A DNA stretch of 64,000 bases from Bog-159 sp963785255. GTDB lineage: Bacteria > Acidobacteriota > Terriglobia > Bryobacterales > Bryobacteraceae. The position numbers were made by a program, and so were the translations under genes. Below are positions 7,796-16,452 of the stretch, one piece after another (the stretch's first letter is position 1; each line of letters starts with the position of its first letter). A model generated the notes under the pieces. The model did no database searches. It was not told the DNA's origin and was given only the letters and a program-made list of their open reading frames with translations. The DNA is taken from the NCBI GenBank assembly GCA_963785255.1, contig CAWAUR010000011.1:496001-560000 (forward strand). Direction: 5' to 3'.

Positions 7796-10498
7796 TTACT
7801 CGTGTCTCAGCGCGGCAAGCGGATCGGCGCCGGCGGCGCGCACCGCCGGCGGAAGCACCGCGGCCAGCGCGGCGATCAGCAAACAGGCCACAGGAGCGGC
7901 GATGCTCCAAAGCTCCGCCGGCTTGACGCCGAATAGTTGCGCCGCAAGATAACGAGCCAGGCCGAGTCCGCCCGCGATCCCCAACGCGATGCCCGCAATC
8001 ACGGGCGTGGCGGCGCCGGATACGATCAGGCGGACGACCGACGCCCGCCGTGCGCCCAACGCAATGCGAATGCCGATTTCGCGGGTCCGCCGCACGGCGG
8101 CGTAGTTCACTACGCCATAAAGTCCCACCGCCGCCAACAGCAGCGCGACCACCGAAAAGAACCCCGCCAGAAGCGCCAACAGACGTTCGCCGATCATGGT
8201 GTTGTCGATCTGGTCGGCAAGCAGAATGGTTCCCGTTACCCGCAGTGCCGGGGCGGACGTTTCGATCTCCTTGCGCAGCCAGGGAATCAGCGTCGCCGGC
8301 GGCGAGGCAGTCCGGATATTCAACGTAGCGCCGGCCGCGTCGCGCAGCGGAGTAAAGATCGCCGGCCCTTCCATCTCGCGCAGGTTGTTGAAACGGGTAT
8401 TGGCGGCCACCCCCACGATCTGTTGCAGAATCGGCTCGGGATCGTCGCCGAGCTTCACGAATCTCTGGCCGATGGGACTCTGTCCTGGCAGAAACTTGTC
8501 GACGAAAGCCTGGTTCACGATCACGGCCGGCGAATTTTGCGCGATCTCTTCGGGCAGGAAATCGCGGCCGGCCATCCAGCGAATTCGCATGGCGCTGAAG
8601 AACCCCTGCGAAACGGGCACTTCGACCGGACGCAGCGTTTCGCGGGCGCGGCCGGGAAAGCGCACGAACGGTTGCATGATCCAGACCATGGCGCCGCCCA
8701 TGGGCCGTTGTTGCGACAGGCTCGCGCTTTCGACCGCCGGAAGTTGACGGATATGTTCGAGCAGCGTGGCACCGGAATCCGCGCCATGGCTTTCCGGATC
8801 GCGTGGCCGCAGATCGAACAAGACCACGTTGTCGCGCGCAAAGCCCAGATCCACCGCGATCAGGTTGCGGAAGGAAACCAGCAGGAGACCAGACAGGAAC
8901 AGCACTGCCACGCTGAAGCCGACTTGAGCGGCCAGGATCCAGCGCAGCGATCCAGTCCGCCCGGCGATTTGCGTGCCGCCGGCATTGAGAGCCGCGCCCG
9001 GTGAGAGCGACGATGCGCGTAACGCCGGCGCCACGCCGAAGAGCAGCACAGTGAGCAGGCTTAGCAAACCGGCGAACGTCAACGCGCGCGCGCCAAGCCC
9101 TACGTCCAGCCAAGCCGGGAACTCCGTCGTTCCGAGGTGCGCGACCATCGGCGGCGCGGCCAGCGCGGCGAACAGCAGACCCAGCGCACCGGCCGCCGCG
9201 GCCACTTGCGCGCTTTCGACCAGCATCTGCTGGATTAGCCGGGAGCGCGCCGCGCCTAAGGAAATCCGCAAGGCCATCTCGGCGGATCGGGCCGACGCGC
9301 GCGCAATCATCAGGTTCGCTACGTTGGAACAAGCCACCAGCAGCAGCAGCGCGCAGATCAACGCCAGGATTTCCAGCGGACGCCGGAACTGCGCGCGGAA
9401 CAGCGAATCGCGTCCGCTCGCGGCTGTGAGAATACGCAGCGGCGCATCGGTGAATTGGCGCAATCGATCGCCGTGAAGATTGCGCGGCGGATTGATGCGG
9501 GCGCGATCGCGGCGGAAGTTCGTCAGCACGGCTTCGAGACGCTCGCGGACCCGCGCCGTGTCTGCCCCCGCATGCAGACGTCCCCAAACGTTGAAATAGC
9601 CACCGTCGGGATCGGCTATTTCGCGCGCATCGGTGTCCGCGGAAAGCGGCAGCCAGAGGTCGGTCAGGTAACCAGGCTGTACGCCGCTGAAGGGGCCTGC
9701 GGCGACGCCCACGATCTGGAATTGCTTGCGCCCTAGAGTGACCCAGCGTCCGATGGCGGCCGGACTGGCGCCGAAGCGGCGTTTCCAGAACGCATTGCTG
9801 AGGACTGCGACGGGATGGCCGGACAGCGATTCGTCGGCGGGTCCGATGAGCCGTCCGAAGGCGGGTTTGACGCCGAGAATCTCGAGGCCGCGGCCGGATA
9901 TGGATTCGGCGCGCACATTCTCGCCGGCGCCTCCGGCATCGTCGAATTGCGCGGCTTGGAAACCGGGATGGAGGCTCATGGCGAATAGATCGGCGTGGTC
10001 GCTCGCGGCGTCGCGGAGCAGTTCATACAGGGGATAGCTGAAGGCGTCCGATTCGTGCGGCTGGTTGTCGGGACTGAAAAAGGCCGGGAAAATGTGCACC
10101 ACGGCGATGAGTTGGTGCGGTGCGGGAAGCGGCAAGGGCCGGAAGACCAGCGCGTCGATCAGCGAGAAGGCCGCGGTGCACGCGCCGATGGCCAGCGCCA
10201 GTGAGGCGATGGCGGCCACGCTCGCAATGCGATATTTGGCCAGCATACGCAGGCCGAAGCGAAAGTCGCGCAGGAGCGCATCGAGCCAAGCGGCGGACTT
10301 CACCTCGTAGCTCGATTCGCGCAGGTTGAGCCGATTGCCGAACTGGCGGCGGGCTGCCATCCCGGCTTCCCGGACGGGCATTCCGCCGCGAACCAGATCG
10401 GCGACCCGCTGGCTGATGTGGAACTCCATCTCTTCATCGAGGCCGGCGGCGGTACGGCCGGGCCGGAAGGCGTTGGCGATGCGCGAAAACCACGACAT
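7796..10498 (-). CDS. ABC transporter permease, ADOP type with N-terminal prefix domain
   Basis: 900-residue duplicated MacB/FtsX permease in the inner membrane. It starts with a soluble prefix (about residues 1-85) holding AGLDEEMEFHISQRVADLV and AARRQFGN, diagnostic of the acidobacterial permease prefix domain. The first core follows (GACTAAFSLIDALVFRPLPL), then ASARSAEMALRISLGAARSRL, then a second unit ending RRTREIGIRIALGARRASV and a final pair of helices. PadR is encoded 15 bases upstream on the same strand, so the two form an operon with the repressor first. No ATP-binding subunit is encoded nearby. Such permeases are usually annotated as antimicrobial peptide or macrolide exporters; the real substrate is unknown. 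Confidence 0.9.
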   Translation of the reverse strand: MSWFSRIANAFRPGRTAAGLDEEMEFHISQRVADLVRGGMPVREAGMAARRQFGNRLNLRESSYEVKSAAWLDALLRDFRFGLRMLAKYRIASVAAIASLALAIGACTAAFSLIDALVFRPLPLPAPHQLIAVVHIFPAFFSPDNQPHESDAFSYPLYELLRDAASDHADLFAMSLHPGFQAAQFDDAGGAGENVRAESISGRGLEILGVKPAFGRLIGPADESLSGHPVAVLSNAFWKRRFGASPAAIGRWVTLGRKQFQIVGVAAGPFSGVQPGYLTDLWLPLSADTDAREIADPDGGYFNVWGRLHAGADTARVRERLEAVLTNFRRDRARINPPRNLHGDRLRQFTDAPLRILTAASGRDSLFRAQFRRPLEILALICALLLLVACSNVANLMIARASARSAEMALRISLGAARSRLIQQMLVESAQVAAAAGALGLLFAALAAPPMVAHLGTTEFPAWLDVGLGARALTFAGLLSLLTVLLFGVAPALRASSLSPGAALNAGGTQIAGRTGSLRWILAAQVGFSVAVLFLSGLLLVSFRNLIAVDLGFARDNVVLFDLRPRDPESHGADSGATLLEHIRQLPAVESASLSQQRPMGGAMVWIMQPFVRFPGRARETLRPVEVPVSQGFFSAMRIRWMAGRDFLPEEIAQNSPAVIVNQAFVDKFLPGQSPIGQRFVKLGDDPEPILQQIVGVAANTRFNNLREMEGPAIFTPLRDAAGATLNIRTASPPATLIPWLRKEIETSAPALRVTGTILLADQIDNTMIGERLLALLAGFFSVVALLLAAVGLYGVVNYAAVRRTREIGIRIALGARRASVVRLIVSGAATPVIAGIALGIAGGLGLARYLAAQLFGVKPAELWSIAAPVACLLIAALAAVLPPAVRAAGADPLAALRHE

Positions 10499-10513
10499 AG
10501 TAGTTCCCCCGGT

Positions 10514-10840
10514 TCAGGCCTGTTCGAGCACTTGGCCGATGGCCGCGGCGATGGCGGTCCAGCGGCGCTCCTCGGCGGATAGCTGTTTGCGCCCCGCGGG
10601 CGTAAGCTGGTAGACGCGCGCGCGGCGATTGTTTTCGGTGGTGGTCCACTGCGCGCGGATCCAGCCGGATTCTTCCAGGCGGTGGAGAGCGGGATAGAGC
10701 GATCCCTCCTCCACCCGCAACAGATCCGAGACGGCTTCGATCTGCGCGGTGATGCCGTAGCCATGCAGCGGCCCGCGCCGGTCGAGGATTTTGAGTACCA
10801 GCAGCGGGAGGGAGCCTTGCAGTGCGTCCTGTTTGGGCAT
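10514..10840 (-). CDS. PadR-family transcriptional regulator
   Basis: 108-residue winged-helix repressor of the short PadR class. The N-terminal winged helix includes LPLLVLKILDRRGPLHGYGI, VEEGSLYPALHRLEESGWI and the wing TENNRRARVYQLTPAGRKQL. The short C-terminal helix (SAEERRWTAIAAAIGQVL) would mediate dimerisation. It is the first gene of an operon with the 900-residue permease; in acidobacteria PadR-ADOP pairs are common. A clear promoter plus a tandem 13-bp operator-like repeat lies directly upstream (10845-10896), so autoregulation of padR-permease is likely. The effector ligand is unknown. Confidence 0.93.
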   Translation of the reverse strand: MPKQDALQGSLPLLVLKILDRRGPLHGYGITAQIEAVSDLLRVEEGSLYPALHRLEESGWIRAQWTTTENNRRARVYQLTPAGRKQLSAEERRWTAIAAAIGQVLEQA

Positions 10841-10844
10841 ATTA

Positions 10845-10896
10845 AGATATCTCAGTAAGACATCTAAGTATGCATCGAAGCGCCGGCCAGTGTCAA
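10845..10896 (-). promoter_or_regulatory. padR-permease promoter with tandem 13-bp operator-like repeat
   Basis: Read on the minus strand: TTGACA (10891-10896), an 18-base spacer, CATACT (10867-10872), then two adjacent 13-mers, TACTTAGATGTCT (10858-10870) and TACTGAGATATCT (10845-10857), 11 of 13 identical. Their cores AGATGTCT and AGATATCT are near-perfect and perfect palindromes. The 13-mers begin at the -10 and run to about 4 bases before the start codon, an ideal position for repression by PadR. The role is inferred from position and symmetry. Confidence 0.7.
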
Positions 10897-11222
10897 GCTA
10901 CCGCTCCCTTGAAGACGCGGGCTGGCGGCGAGCTGCGCTCGCCGGGCGGAGCTATGAGCTCCGCGCAGGCTGCGAGCCTGCCCCACAGGCGCGCCCGTCT
11001 TCATCACCTTTGGATGGGCCGCAGGCGCCATGGGGCACTCCGTTGAAGACTCTGGCGCGCCAATTGGAGGGCGGGCAATCCTGCCCGCAGCCGGCTTTTC
11101 AGCCGGCTAGCCGCCTGAAAGGCGGCTGCGGCCAGGATTGGCCGCCCTCCAATTGGTCTTCCTCACCTTTGGTGGCCCGCAGGGCAATGGGCACTCCCTG
11201 ACGGTCGCGGCTCGGTAACCCC
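10897..11222. repeat. Composite of repeat families D, A and B; no gene
   Basis: A 326-base non-coding stretch built of nested inverted modules: CTTGAAGACGCGGG with CCCGTCTTCATC (family D arms); GAGCTGCGCTC, GAGCTATGAGCTC and GCAGGCTGCGAGCCTGC with CCCCAC (family A modules); a long hairpin whose outer arms are CCAATTGGAGGGCGG and CCGCCCTCCAATTGG (near 11059-11154) and inner arms GCCGGCTTTTCAGCCGGC and CGCCTGAAAGGCG; then the family D tail CACCTTTGGTGGCCCGCAG; ending in the family B half CTCCCTGACGGTCGCGG close to the DUF2950 stop. Likely transcript-end structures. Confidence 0.75.
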
Positions 11223-11225
11223 GCA

Positions 11226-12116
11226 TTACTCGACGCGCTGCCAGGAGTCGTCGGGATCGAAGAGCGTAATCGCCGGATTCGGTTTGCCGGAAACCGGGGC
11301 GATGTCTTTCTCGTAAACTACACCGTCCTGATTCACGATGAACGTGTGAATTCCGGTTACACCATATTCGGCCGGCCAGGCGACCAGGCCAAACCCGCCG
11401 ATCAGCTTGTTCTTCACCATGTAGTTGTGCGCGCCGCCCGGCGCATGCGGTCCCTGTCCATCGAGAATCCGGTAGTAGTAACCGTGATATGGTTTGGCCT
11501 GCGCCTTCTCGCCGGGGCTCCACGCGGCCTGCGCAAAGCCAACGGGAACCAGCGGCGTGTCGCTTTGCCAATAAAGACCGTCGTGCTTGCCAGGCGTGCT
11601 CATCAGACGGGAAGCGTACTTCAGCAGGCCATCGCGGTCGCGATCTTCGGCGGCATACTTGAGCTGCGCCTCCACGTACCCATGGCAGATCTCGATGGCG
11701 TCGAGTTCATGCGTGCCGATGCGCCGGGCCCGCATTTCGACCGGGGTTTCCGAGGCATCGAAGCTCCACTTGCCGTGGGTGCGGACAATAGGGACCGGAA
11801 ACGGCCAGTCCTCGTCGCCAATCGCCAGGATCGCGCGGTTCGGATTCATGGGCGAAATTTCCAGGCGGTGCTTGGCGCTTGCCAGTTGCGCGAATTCGGT
11901 TTGCTCGGCGCGGTCCTGCGCGGGACTGCCGGAGCTAAGAGTGTGCGTGGCGGCGGCGCCGAAGATAGCCGTGATGCGCGCGGAGTCGTGGGCGCCGACA
12001 GCGTCAATCAAGGCCTGCGCCGCGGCTTCCGCGGAGTCGAATCGTTCTTGCGCGGCGGCGTGCGCGACGAACGCCAACGCCAGCGCGCTGCAAATGGTAT
12101 AGAGCCTGACAGTCAT
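11226..12116 (-). CDS. DUF2950 domain-containing secreted protein
   Basis: 296 residues with a signal peptide (LYTICSALALAFVAHAAAQ, cleavage near residue 23). The mature part matches the DUF2950 family: FDSAEAAAQALIDAVGAHD, a central acidic RDRDGLLKYASRLMSTPGKHDGLYW, then YHGYYYRILDGQG and the terminal FIVNQDGVVYEKDI with SGKPNPAITLFDPDDSW. Function unknown; periplasmic or outer surface. It follows the DUF3300 gene by only two bases, so the two are one operon; this pairing is recurrent in proteobacteria and acidobacteria and suggests a joint envelope role. The stop is a few bases from repeat family B. Confidence 0.88.
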   Translation of the reverse strand: MTVRLYTICSALALAFVAHAAAQERFDSAEAAAQALIDAVGAHDSARITAIFGAAATHTLSSGSPAQDRAEQTEFAQLASAKHRLEISPMNPNRAILAIGDEDWPFPVPIVRTHGKWSFDASETPVEMRARRIGTHELDAIEICHGYVEAQLKYAAEDRDRDGLLKYASRLMSTPGKHDGLYWQSDTPLVPVGFAQAAWSPGEKAQAKPYHGYYYRILDGQGPHAPGGAHNYMVKNKLIGGFGLVAWPAEYGVTGIHTFIVNQDGVVYEKDIAPVSGKPNPAITLFDPDDSWQRVE

Positions 12117-12118
12117 GG

Positions 12119-13312
12119 TTAACGCCTCCCTCCTCCGCCACCGTGGAATCCGCCACCGCCGCCGTGGAATCCGCCTCCGAAACCACCGGCACGGCCTCCC
12201 ATGCTGGAGAATCCACGGTCGCTTTGCATGCGCGTCATACCGCCGTTATGATAACCGCCAAAGGCGCTGTGGCCGCCCGTCCAACCGCGCTTCTCAAAAC
12301 CCGGCGTGCCGAAGCGGCCTCCGGGCGTGGCGCGGAACGTGGAGCGCCCGCCTTGCCCACCGAAAGCCCGGCCGGTTTCGCCACGGGATCCACCATTCTG
12401 CCCAAAGCGGTTGGCCACCTCGCGATTCGCATAGGGGACGCCCAGCCGGTGTTCCGGATTATGCGCCCACACCGAGCGCCCCAGGCGATCGCCGCCGAAG
12501 CCGTAATTGAAACCGTAACGATTGAAGAACGAGTGGTTGAGAAAAATATCTCCGCCGAACCAATCGGGCGTCCAACCCCAACCGCCCCAGCCCCAACCGC
12601 CCCAGTCGCCCCAATACAAACCGATATCGATGCCGGGGAACCAACCCATACCTAAACCAATGCCTGGGTAGAAAAGTGGAGGATAATCTCCCCACGCCGG
12701 CGGTCCCCATACATAGGCCGGGTTATAGTTCGGGACATCCCAAACATCCGGGTTAGCCGGCTGGATATCAATCACGCTTTGGCCATTTTCATTCTGGGTA
12801 GTGACGGTCTCCTGCGGGTTGGAGCGCAGCACGCCTTTGGCCATGGCTTGCGCGCGCATGCGCTGCACAGCTTGCATGACGTCGGCTTGCTGGGCGAGAA
12901 ACGCGTTGCCTAACTGGGTGGTCCAGCCTATATCCTGGCTGAAGCGGTCGAGCACGTCCGGAAAAGCCACCAGCCCCTGTACGCTGGGATCCCAATTCTG
13001 TTTCTTGGCCTCCTTCATGAGCTTTTCGGGCTTCCACCTGGGGTGATCGTGCAACCATTGTTCGGCTTCCGCGATCTCCATGGGATAAGTGGCGGCTGCC
13101 AGGATTTCGCCCAACAAGGGATCGGGATAGAGCGCAATGGGAGCGACCAGATCGTCGAGCTGCTGCGGCGGCACGGGAGCTCCCGGCGGCGGGGCCGCTG
13201 GCGCGGGCGGCGGAGACTGCGCGGCCACTGTGTATAAAAGCACTAATGCGGCGAAGGCCGCCAACCCATAAGTCCAATTCTTAGCCGGCATGTCGCTCCT
13301 TTTCAGATTCAC
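12119..13312 (-). CDS. DUF3300 domain-containing protein with Gly-rich tail
   Basis: 397 residues. An N-terminal hydrophobic segment (YGLAAFAALVLLYTVAAQ) acts as signal peptide or anchor, followed by a Pro-rich linker. The DUF3300 domain starts at LDDLVAPIALYPDPLLGEIL and continues with ATYPMEIAEAEQWL and the QEVTT/VIDIQPANPDVWDVPNYNPAYVWG region. The C-terminal third is low complexity: Trp/Gly-rich (WGDWGGWGWGGWGW), then HSFFNRYGFNYGFGGDRL, ending in GFHGGGGG repeats. It is the first gene of the DUF3300-DUF2950 operon. Role unknown; the tail suggests an exported, disordered or surface-associated segment. Confidence 0.9.
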   Translation of the reverse strand: MNLKRSDMPAKNWTYGLAAFAALVLLYTVAAQSPPPAPAAPPPGAPVPPQQLDDLVAPIALYPDPLLGEILAAATYPMEIAEAEQWLHDHPRWKPEKLMKEAKKQNWDPSVQGLVAFPDVLDRFSQDIGWTTQLGNAFLAQQADVMQAVQRMRAQAMAKGVLRSNPQETVTTQNENGQSVIDIQPANPDVWDVPNYNPAYVWGPPAWGDYPPLFYPGIGLGMGWFPGIDIGLYWGDWGGWGWGGWGWTPDWFGGDIFLNHSFFNRYGFNYGFGGDRLGRSVWAHNPEHRLGVPYANREVANRFGQNGGSRGETGRAFGGQGGRSTFRATPGGRFGTPGFEKRGWTGGHSAFGGYHNGGMTRMQSDRGFSSMGGRAGGFGGGFHGGGGGFHGGGGGRR

Positions 13313-13417
13313 CTACCGCTAAAGATGAGAAATCACGCCTACTGGTTTCCATGAAACCAAAGCTATTCGTAACGGGCGGCCTGCGAGGCCACCGCACGCA
13401 AAGTGCCTGTCCCACTT

Positions 13418-13960
13418 TTAATTAGAGAGTCTGCGGGCGCAATCCGGACACATGCCGTGCGTAAAATCGGCTTCCGAGTGATCGCTAATGTACGATTCCA
13501 ACTGCTGCCATTGATCTTTTTCGTCGCGAATTCTTTTGCACCAGGCACAGATTGGCAGCAGGCCGCTCATCACTCTCAACTTTCGTTGCGAGGCGTGGAG
13601 CTTTTGTCCCAACCAGCAGATCAGCAGTCCCAAAACAAGAAAGAAACCGAACCTGACCAATAGCCTGATGTCCGACAGGTGCAGGGAACTTTCCCTCGGC
13701 AGAAACAGCAGCAACTTAGCCAGACCGGTGACCAATAGTGCGGACACTCCCGCGCGGATGCCCGCGTACATGACGCCGATAGCGACCGCGCTCAGCAACA
13801 ACTGATAGGAATCCGGACCCAGCACGGGAGCCAGAATCCGCTGTAGAGCCACGCTAGCCGCGCCCAGCGCCAACCCCAATCCCACGGCCCAAGCCTTGGA
13901 GCGTTCGAAACGCCAATTTAAGGACACATGCCGCGGCTGCCTCGGAATTGTCCCGGTCAT
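13418..13960 (-). CDS. DUF4118-like membrane protein with C-terminal CxxC...CxxC motif
   Basis: 180 residues. About four hydrophobic helices (AWAVGLGLALGAASVALQRI, YQLLLSAVAIGVMYAGIRAG, VSALLVTGLAKLLLFL, LVRFGFFLVLGLLICWLGQKL) resemble the KdpD-type DUF4118 sensor module. The C-terminus reads LLPICAWCKRIRDEKDQW ... HGMCPDCARR, a two-CxxC knuckle that often ends bacterial signalling proteins and may bind zinc. No kinase or regulator domain is present. Its ATG overlaps the regulator stop by one base (TAATG), so it is the third gene of the kinase-regulator operon and probably modulates or extends the sensor. That role is inferred from context. Confidence 0.75.
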   Translation of the reverse strand: MTGTIPRQPRHVSLNWRFERSKAWAVGLGLALGAASVALQRILAPVLGPDSYQLLLSAVAIGVMYAGIRAGVSALLVTGLAKLLLFLPRESSLHLSDIRLLVRFGFFLVLGLLICWLGQKLHASQRKLRVMSGLLPICAWCKRIRDEKDQWQQLESYISDHSEADFTHGMCPDCARRLSN

Positions 13961-14610
13961 TACGTGATGACCCCCTTGCGCACCGCATACAGAATCAGTT
14001 CCGCGGTGCTGTGCAGATTCAGTTTCTGAAAGATATTACTGCGATGAGTCTCCACCGTATAGAGACTCAGATTGAGCATGGTAGCGACCTCTTTGGGCGT
14101 TCTGGCTTCCGCGAACAACTGCAGAGTCTCACGCTCACGGGTCGTCAGCAACTCGTAACTGTCCTCCACTTCACTATCCCGTAGCTGGCGCATATATTCA
14201 TCCGCCAGCATCTTATTGATGGCCGGGCTGAAGAACGCTTTGCCGTCATGCACAGCGCGGATGGCGTTGATCAGGTCGTACTCGGCGGAGTCTTTCAGAA
14301 GATAACCCTTGCCGCCGGACTTCAGGGCCTTCAGCACATAGCCTTCGTCGGAATGCATGCTTAGAAAAACGATGCCGGTTTGCGGCTGCCGGGTGGCGAT
14401 CTGGCGGGCCGCTTCGATGCCGTTCAACAGCGGCATGGCCACATCCAGCACCGCGATATCCGGCTTGTGCTCGTCGGCCAGAGCCACGGCCTGACGCCCA
14501 TCGGAAGCTTCCGCGACGACTTGAAAATCTGGCTGGCTCTCGAGCAGCAGGGCCAAGCCCTTGCGGACCACGCGATGGTCGTCGGCCAGCAGGATGCGAA
14601 TAGTATTCAT
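13960..14610 (-). CDS. NarL/FixJ-type response regulator
   Basis: 216 residues. REC domain with the acidic pair D10/D11, phosphoacceptor D56 (VLDVAMPLLNG), S84 and K106 (YLLKDSA). The LuxR-type HTH (about 150-210) reads LTTRERETLQLFAEARTPKEV, then TVETHRSNIFQKL. When phosphorylated it should bind DNA as a dimer. Its start codon overlaps the kinase stop (ATGA), so production is tightly coupled; the cognate kinase is the HisKA_3 protein directly upstream. Targets are not evident; the neighbouring GloVer gene is transcribed separately. Confidence 0.93.
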   Translation of the reverse strand: MNTIRILLADDHRVVRKGLALLLESQPDFQVVAEASDGRQAVALADEHKPDIAVLDVAMPLLNGIEAARQIATRQPQTGIVFLSMHSDEGYVLKALKSGGKGYLLKDSAEYDLINAIRAVHDGKAFFSPAINKMLADEYMRQLRDSEVEDSYELLTTRERETLQLFAEARTPKEVATMLNLSLYTVETHRSNIFQKLNLHSTAELILYAVRKGVIT

Positions 14611-15998
14611 GAAACCGCCTGTGCGCTGCGTGCCGCCGGCGCCGTCGGCAGGACGATCGAAATCGTGGTGCCGTGGCCGGGGCGCGATTCAATGGAAGTG
14701 GAACCCCCCAGGTGGGCGGCGCGCTCCTCGATTCCCAACAAACCCATGCCGCGCTCGTGCTCCGGGCGGAAACCCTTGCCATCGTCCTGAATGGCGAGCT
14801 GAATGCTATCGGCCTCCTGCCTGACACTGACGCGCACGGTGCTGGCCTCGGCGTGTTGCGCGCAATTGTGCAGTGACTCTTGAACGATCCGGTAAATGCA
14901 GGTTTTGTGCTCTTCCGGCAGATCTTCGGAGACTCCTTCGGCGGCCACCCGCACGCGCAGGCCGGTCCTTCTGGAAACCTCCTTGCCCTGCCATTGCAAG
15001 GCCGGCACCAGACCGAGATCGTCCAACATGGAAGGCCGCAGCAACAGCGCCATATTGCGCACGACCTTGAGCGACTCTTCTACCAGTTCCTTGATCTGTT
15101 CCAGTTTATGTTCCGCGCCGGGTGTGTCGCGCATGCGGATGCGTTGCGACAAGTTGGCCAGTTCCACGCGCACACCGGTCAGCGCCTGTCCGACTTCATC
15201 GTGCAACTCACGCGCCACGGCCCGCCGGTCGTTTTCCTGCGCCTCCACCAGCCGCGCGGAAAGCTGTTTCAACTCGCCACGCGCGGTGGCCACCTCGGCA
15301 TAACGCGCCGCGGCTTCGCCTTCGAGCGCCACTATCTTGCGCACGCTGAAGATGGCCAGAATGAGGCCGACGCCCACGATCACGCCGATCGAGACGATGG
15401 CGCTGCGGCGGAACTGCGCGAACAGATCGACCACCTCACGCTTACCGGAGTCGAGTTGCGACTCGCTGATACCGGCAATCTGATCGGCGATACCCAGCAT
15501 GGCGGTGCGCCGCGGAAAGACTTCGTCGCGCAGAAAGTCGTATCCGCTGGTGCGGCGCTGCCCGGCGTTCCAGGTGAGCACCGGCGCGAGAATCTTCCAG
15601 TAATCCTGCAAGGCGACGTTCAGGTCGCGGAAGGGTGCGCGTTGCGCTTCGTTCAGCAGGGTCGCGTAATGCTCGATGGCGGCCTCCATGTGGTTACGGG
15701 TGCGCTGCAGGCTGGCGCGGTGGGCCTCGGCTTTGGCGGGGTCGGGTTCGAGCAGGCAATCGCGCACATAAGTGCCGGAGAGATACAGGTCCGACCGGAT
15801 CTGTTCGAGCAGGCGAGTGCGCGCCAGGAAACCTTCGCGGATGGCGTCGTCGCGGCGCTGAATCTGGCGCAGTTCCTGGACGGTGTCGAAGCCGGCGAAG
15901 ACCAGGAGCAAAAGCAGCCCACCGAATCCGATGGTCAGTACGAGCCGGCTGGACGCCGCCAGGCTGCCCTCAGTCCTCGCCGGTGGTGAGCGGTCCAT
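14607..15998 (-). CDS. Sensor histidine kinase (HisKA_3, NarX/DesK-like)
   Basis: 463 residues, inner membrane. TM1 (LVLTIGFGGLLLLLVFAGF), a periplasmic helical-bundle domain of about 150 residues (4HB/CHASE3-like, IQRRDDAIREGFLARTRLLEQIRSDL onward), then TM2 (SIGVIVGVGLILAIFSV). The dimerisation/phosphoacceptor helix has RRAVARELHDEVGQAL with the His near residue 267. The ATPase domain has an N-box (ESLHNCAQHAEA, near 375), G1 DDGKGF and G2 GMGLLGIEERA. A purine-rich AAGGAAA precedes the start. First gene of a three-gene operon with the NarL-type regulator (4-base overlap) and the DUF4118-like protein. The signal sensed is unknown. Confidence 0.92.
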   Translation of the reverse strand: MDRSPPARTEGSLAASSRLVLTIGFGGLLLLLVFAGFDTVQELRQIQRRDDAIREGFLARTRLLEQIRSDLYLSGTYVRDCLLEPDPAKAEAHRASLQRTRNHMEAAIEHYATLLNEAQRAPFRDLNVALQDYWKILAPVLTWNAGQRRTSGYDFLRDEVFPRRTAMLGIADQIAGISESQLDSGKREVVDLFAQFRRSAIVSIGVIVGVGLILAIFSVRKIVALEGEAAARYAEVATARGELKQLSARLVEAQENDRRAVARELHDEVGQALTGVRVELANLSQRIRMRDTPGAEHKLEQIKELVEESLKVVRNMALLLRPSMLDDLGLVPALQWQGKEVSRRTGLRVRVAAEGVSEDLPEEHKTCIYRIVQESLHNCAQHAEASTVRVSVRQEADSIQLAIQDDGKGFRPEHERGMGLLGIEERAAHLGGSTSIESRPGHGTTISIVLPTAPAARSAQAVS

Positions 15999-16452
15999 TT
16001 TCCTTTACTATACGCCGAGTGGGCCGGTGGGGAGAATACCGTAGCGGCGGTACGCGGCGGGTGCGTTTTACGGTACCGCGGGCGCCACGCCCTCAGTGTA
16101 ACAAGGTACTGTCAGACGAACTGGCGCAGAACGTCCACGCCGGCGGCCTTCATGCGAAGTTGACCTATCTCCAGTCCGCCCTCGCAAGCCGGTGCGGGAT
16201 TTTATTCGATCATGGTCAAAAAGGACCGTATCCAGCGTAGTGTCCGCGAAATAGCTGGGCAGCGGATTTAGCTGTGGGGCAGGCCATCGTTTTGGGTGGC
16301 CTGCCGAGCTCGAGCACTTTGCGCCGACGACAAAAAACGATCGTCTGCGCCACGCCTGCGCTGGAACTGACTGGACCGGAGTCTTTCCAGATCTCGACCC
16401 AGCGAACCATGGCCCCACAATGGTCCATAACTCCATTATGGGCCGCCGGACA
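15999..16452. other. Intergenic region with a family C hairpin
   Basis: 454 bases between the kinase start and the 3' end of the GloVer gene. On the minus strand TATAGT (16007-16012) lies 8 bases upstream of the kinase ATG and could give a near-leaderless transcript. A family C hairpin occupies 16274-16306: GGGGCAGGCCA then ATCGTTTTGGG then TGGCCTGCC. Nothing convincing is visible in the remainder; the short frames there look like chance frames in GC-rich DNA. Confidence 0.5.

Noticed and set aside
12119..12655. Long plus-strand frames antisense to the DUF3300 gene
   Set aside because: Gly/Arg/Ala-rich shadow frames of a GC-rich low-complexity coding region, no start signals.
13363..13663. 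Short frames around 13.4-13.6 kb
   Set aside because: Overlap the 3' end of the DUF4118-like gene in other frames; no ribosome binding site or conservation signal.
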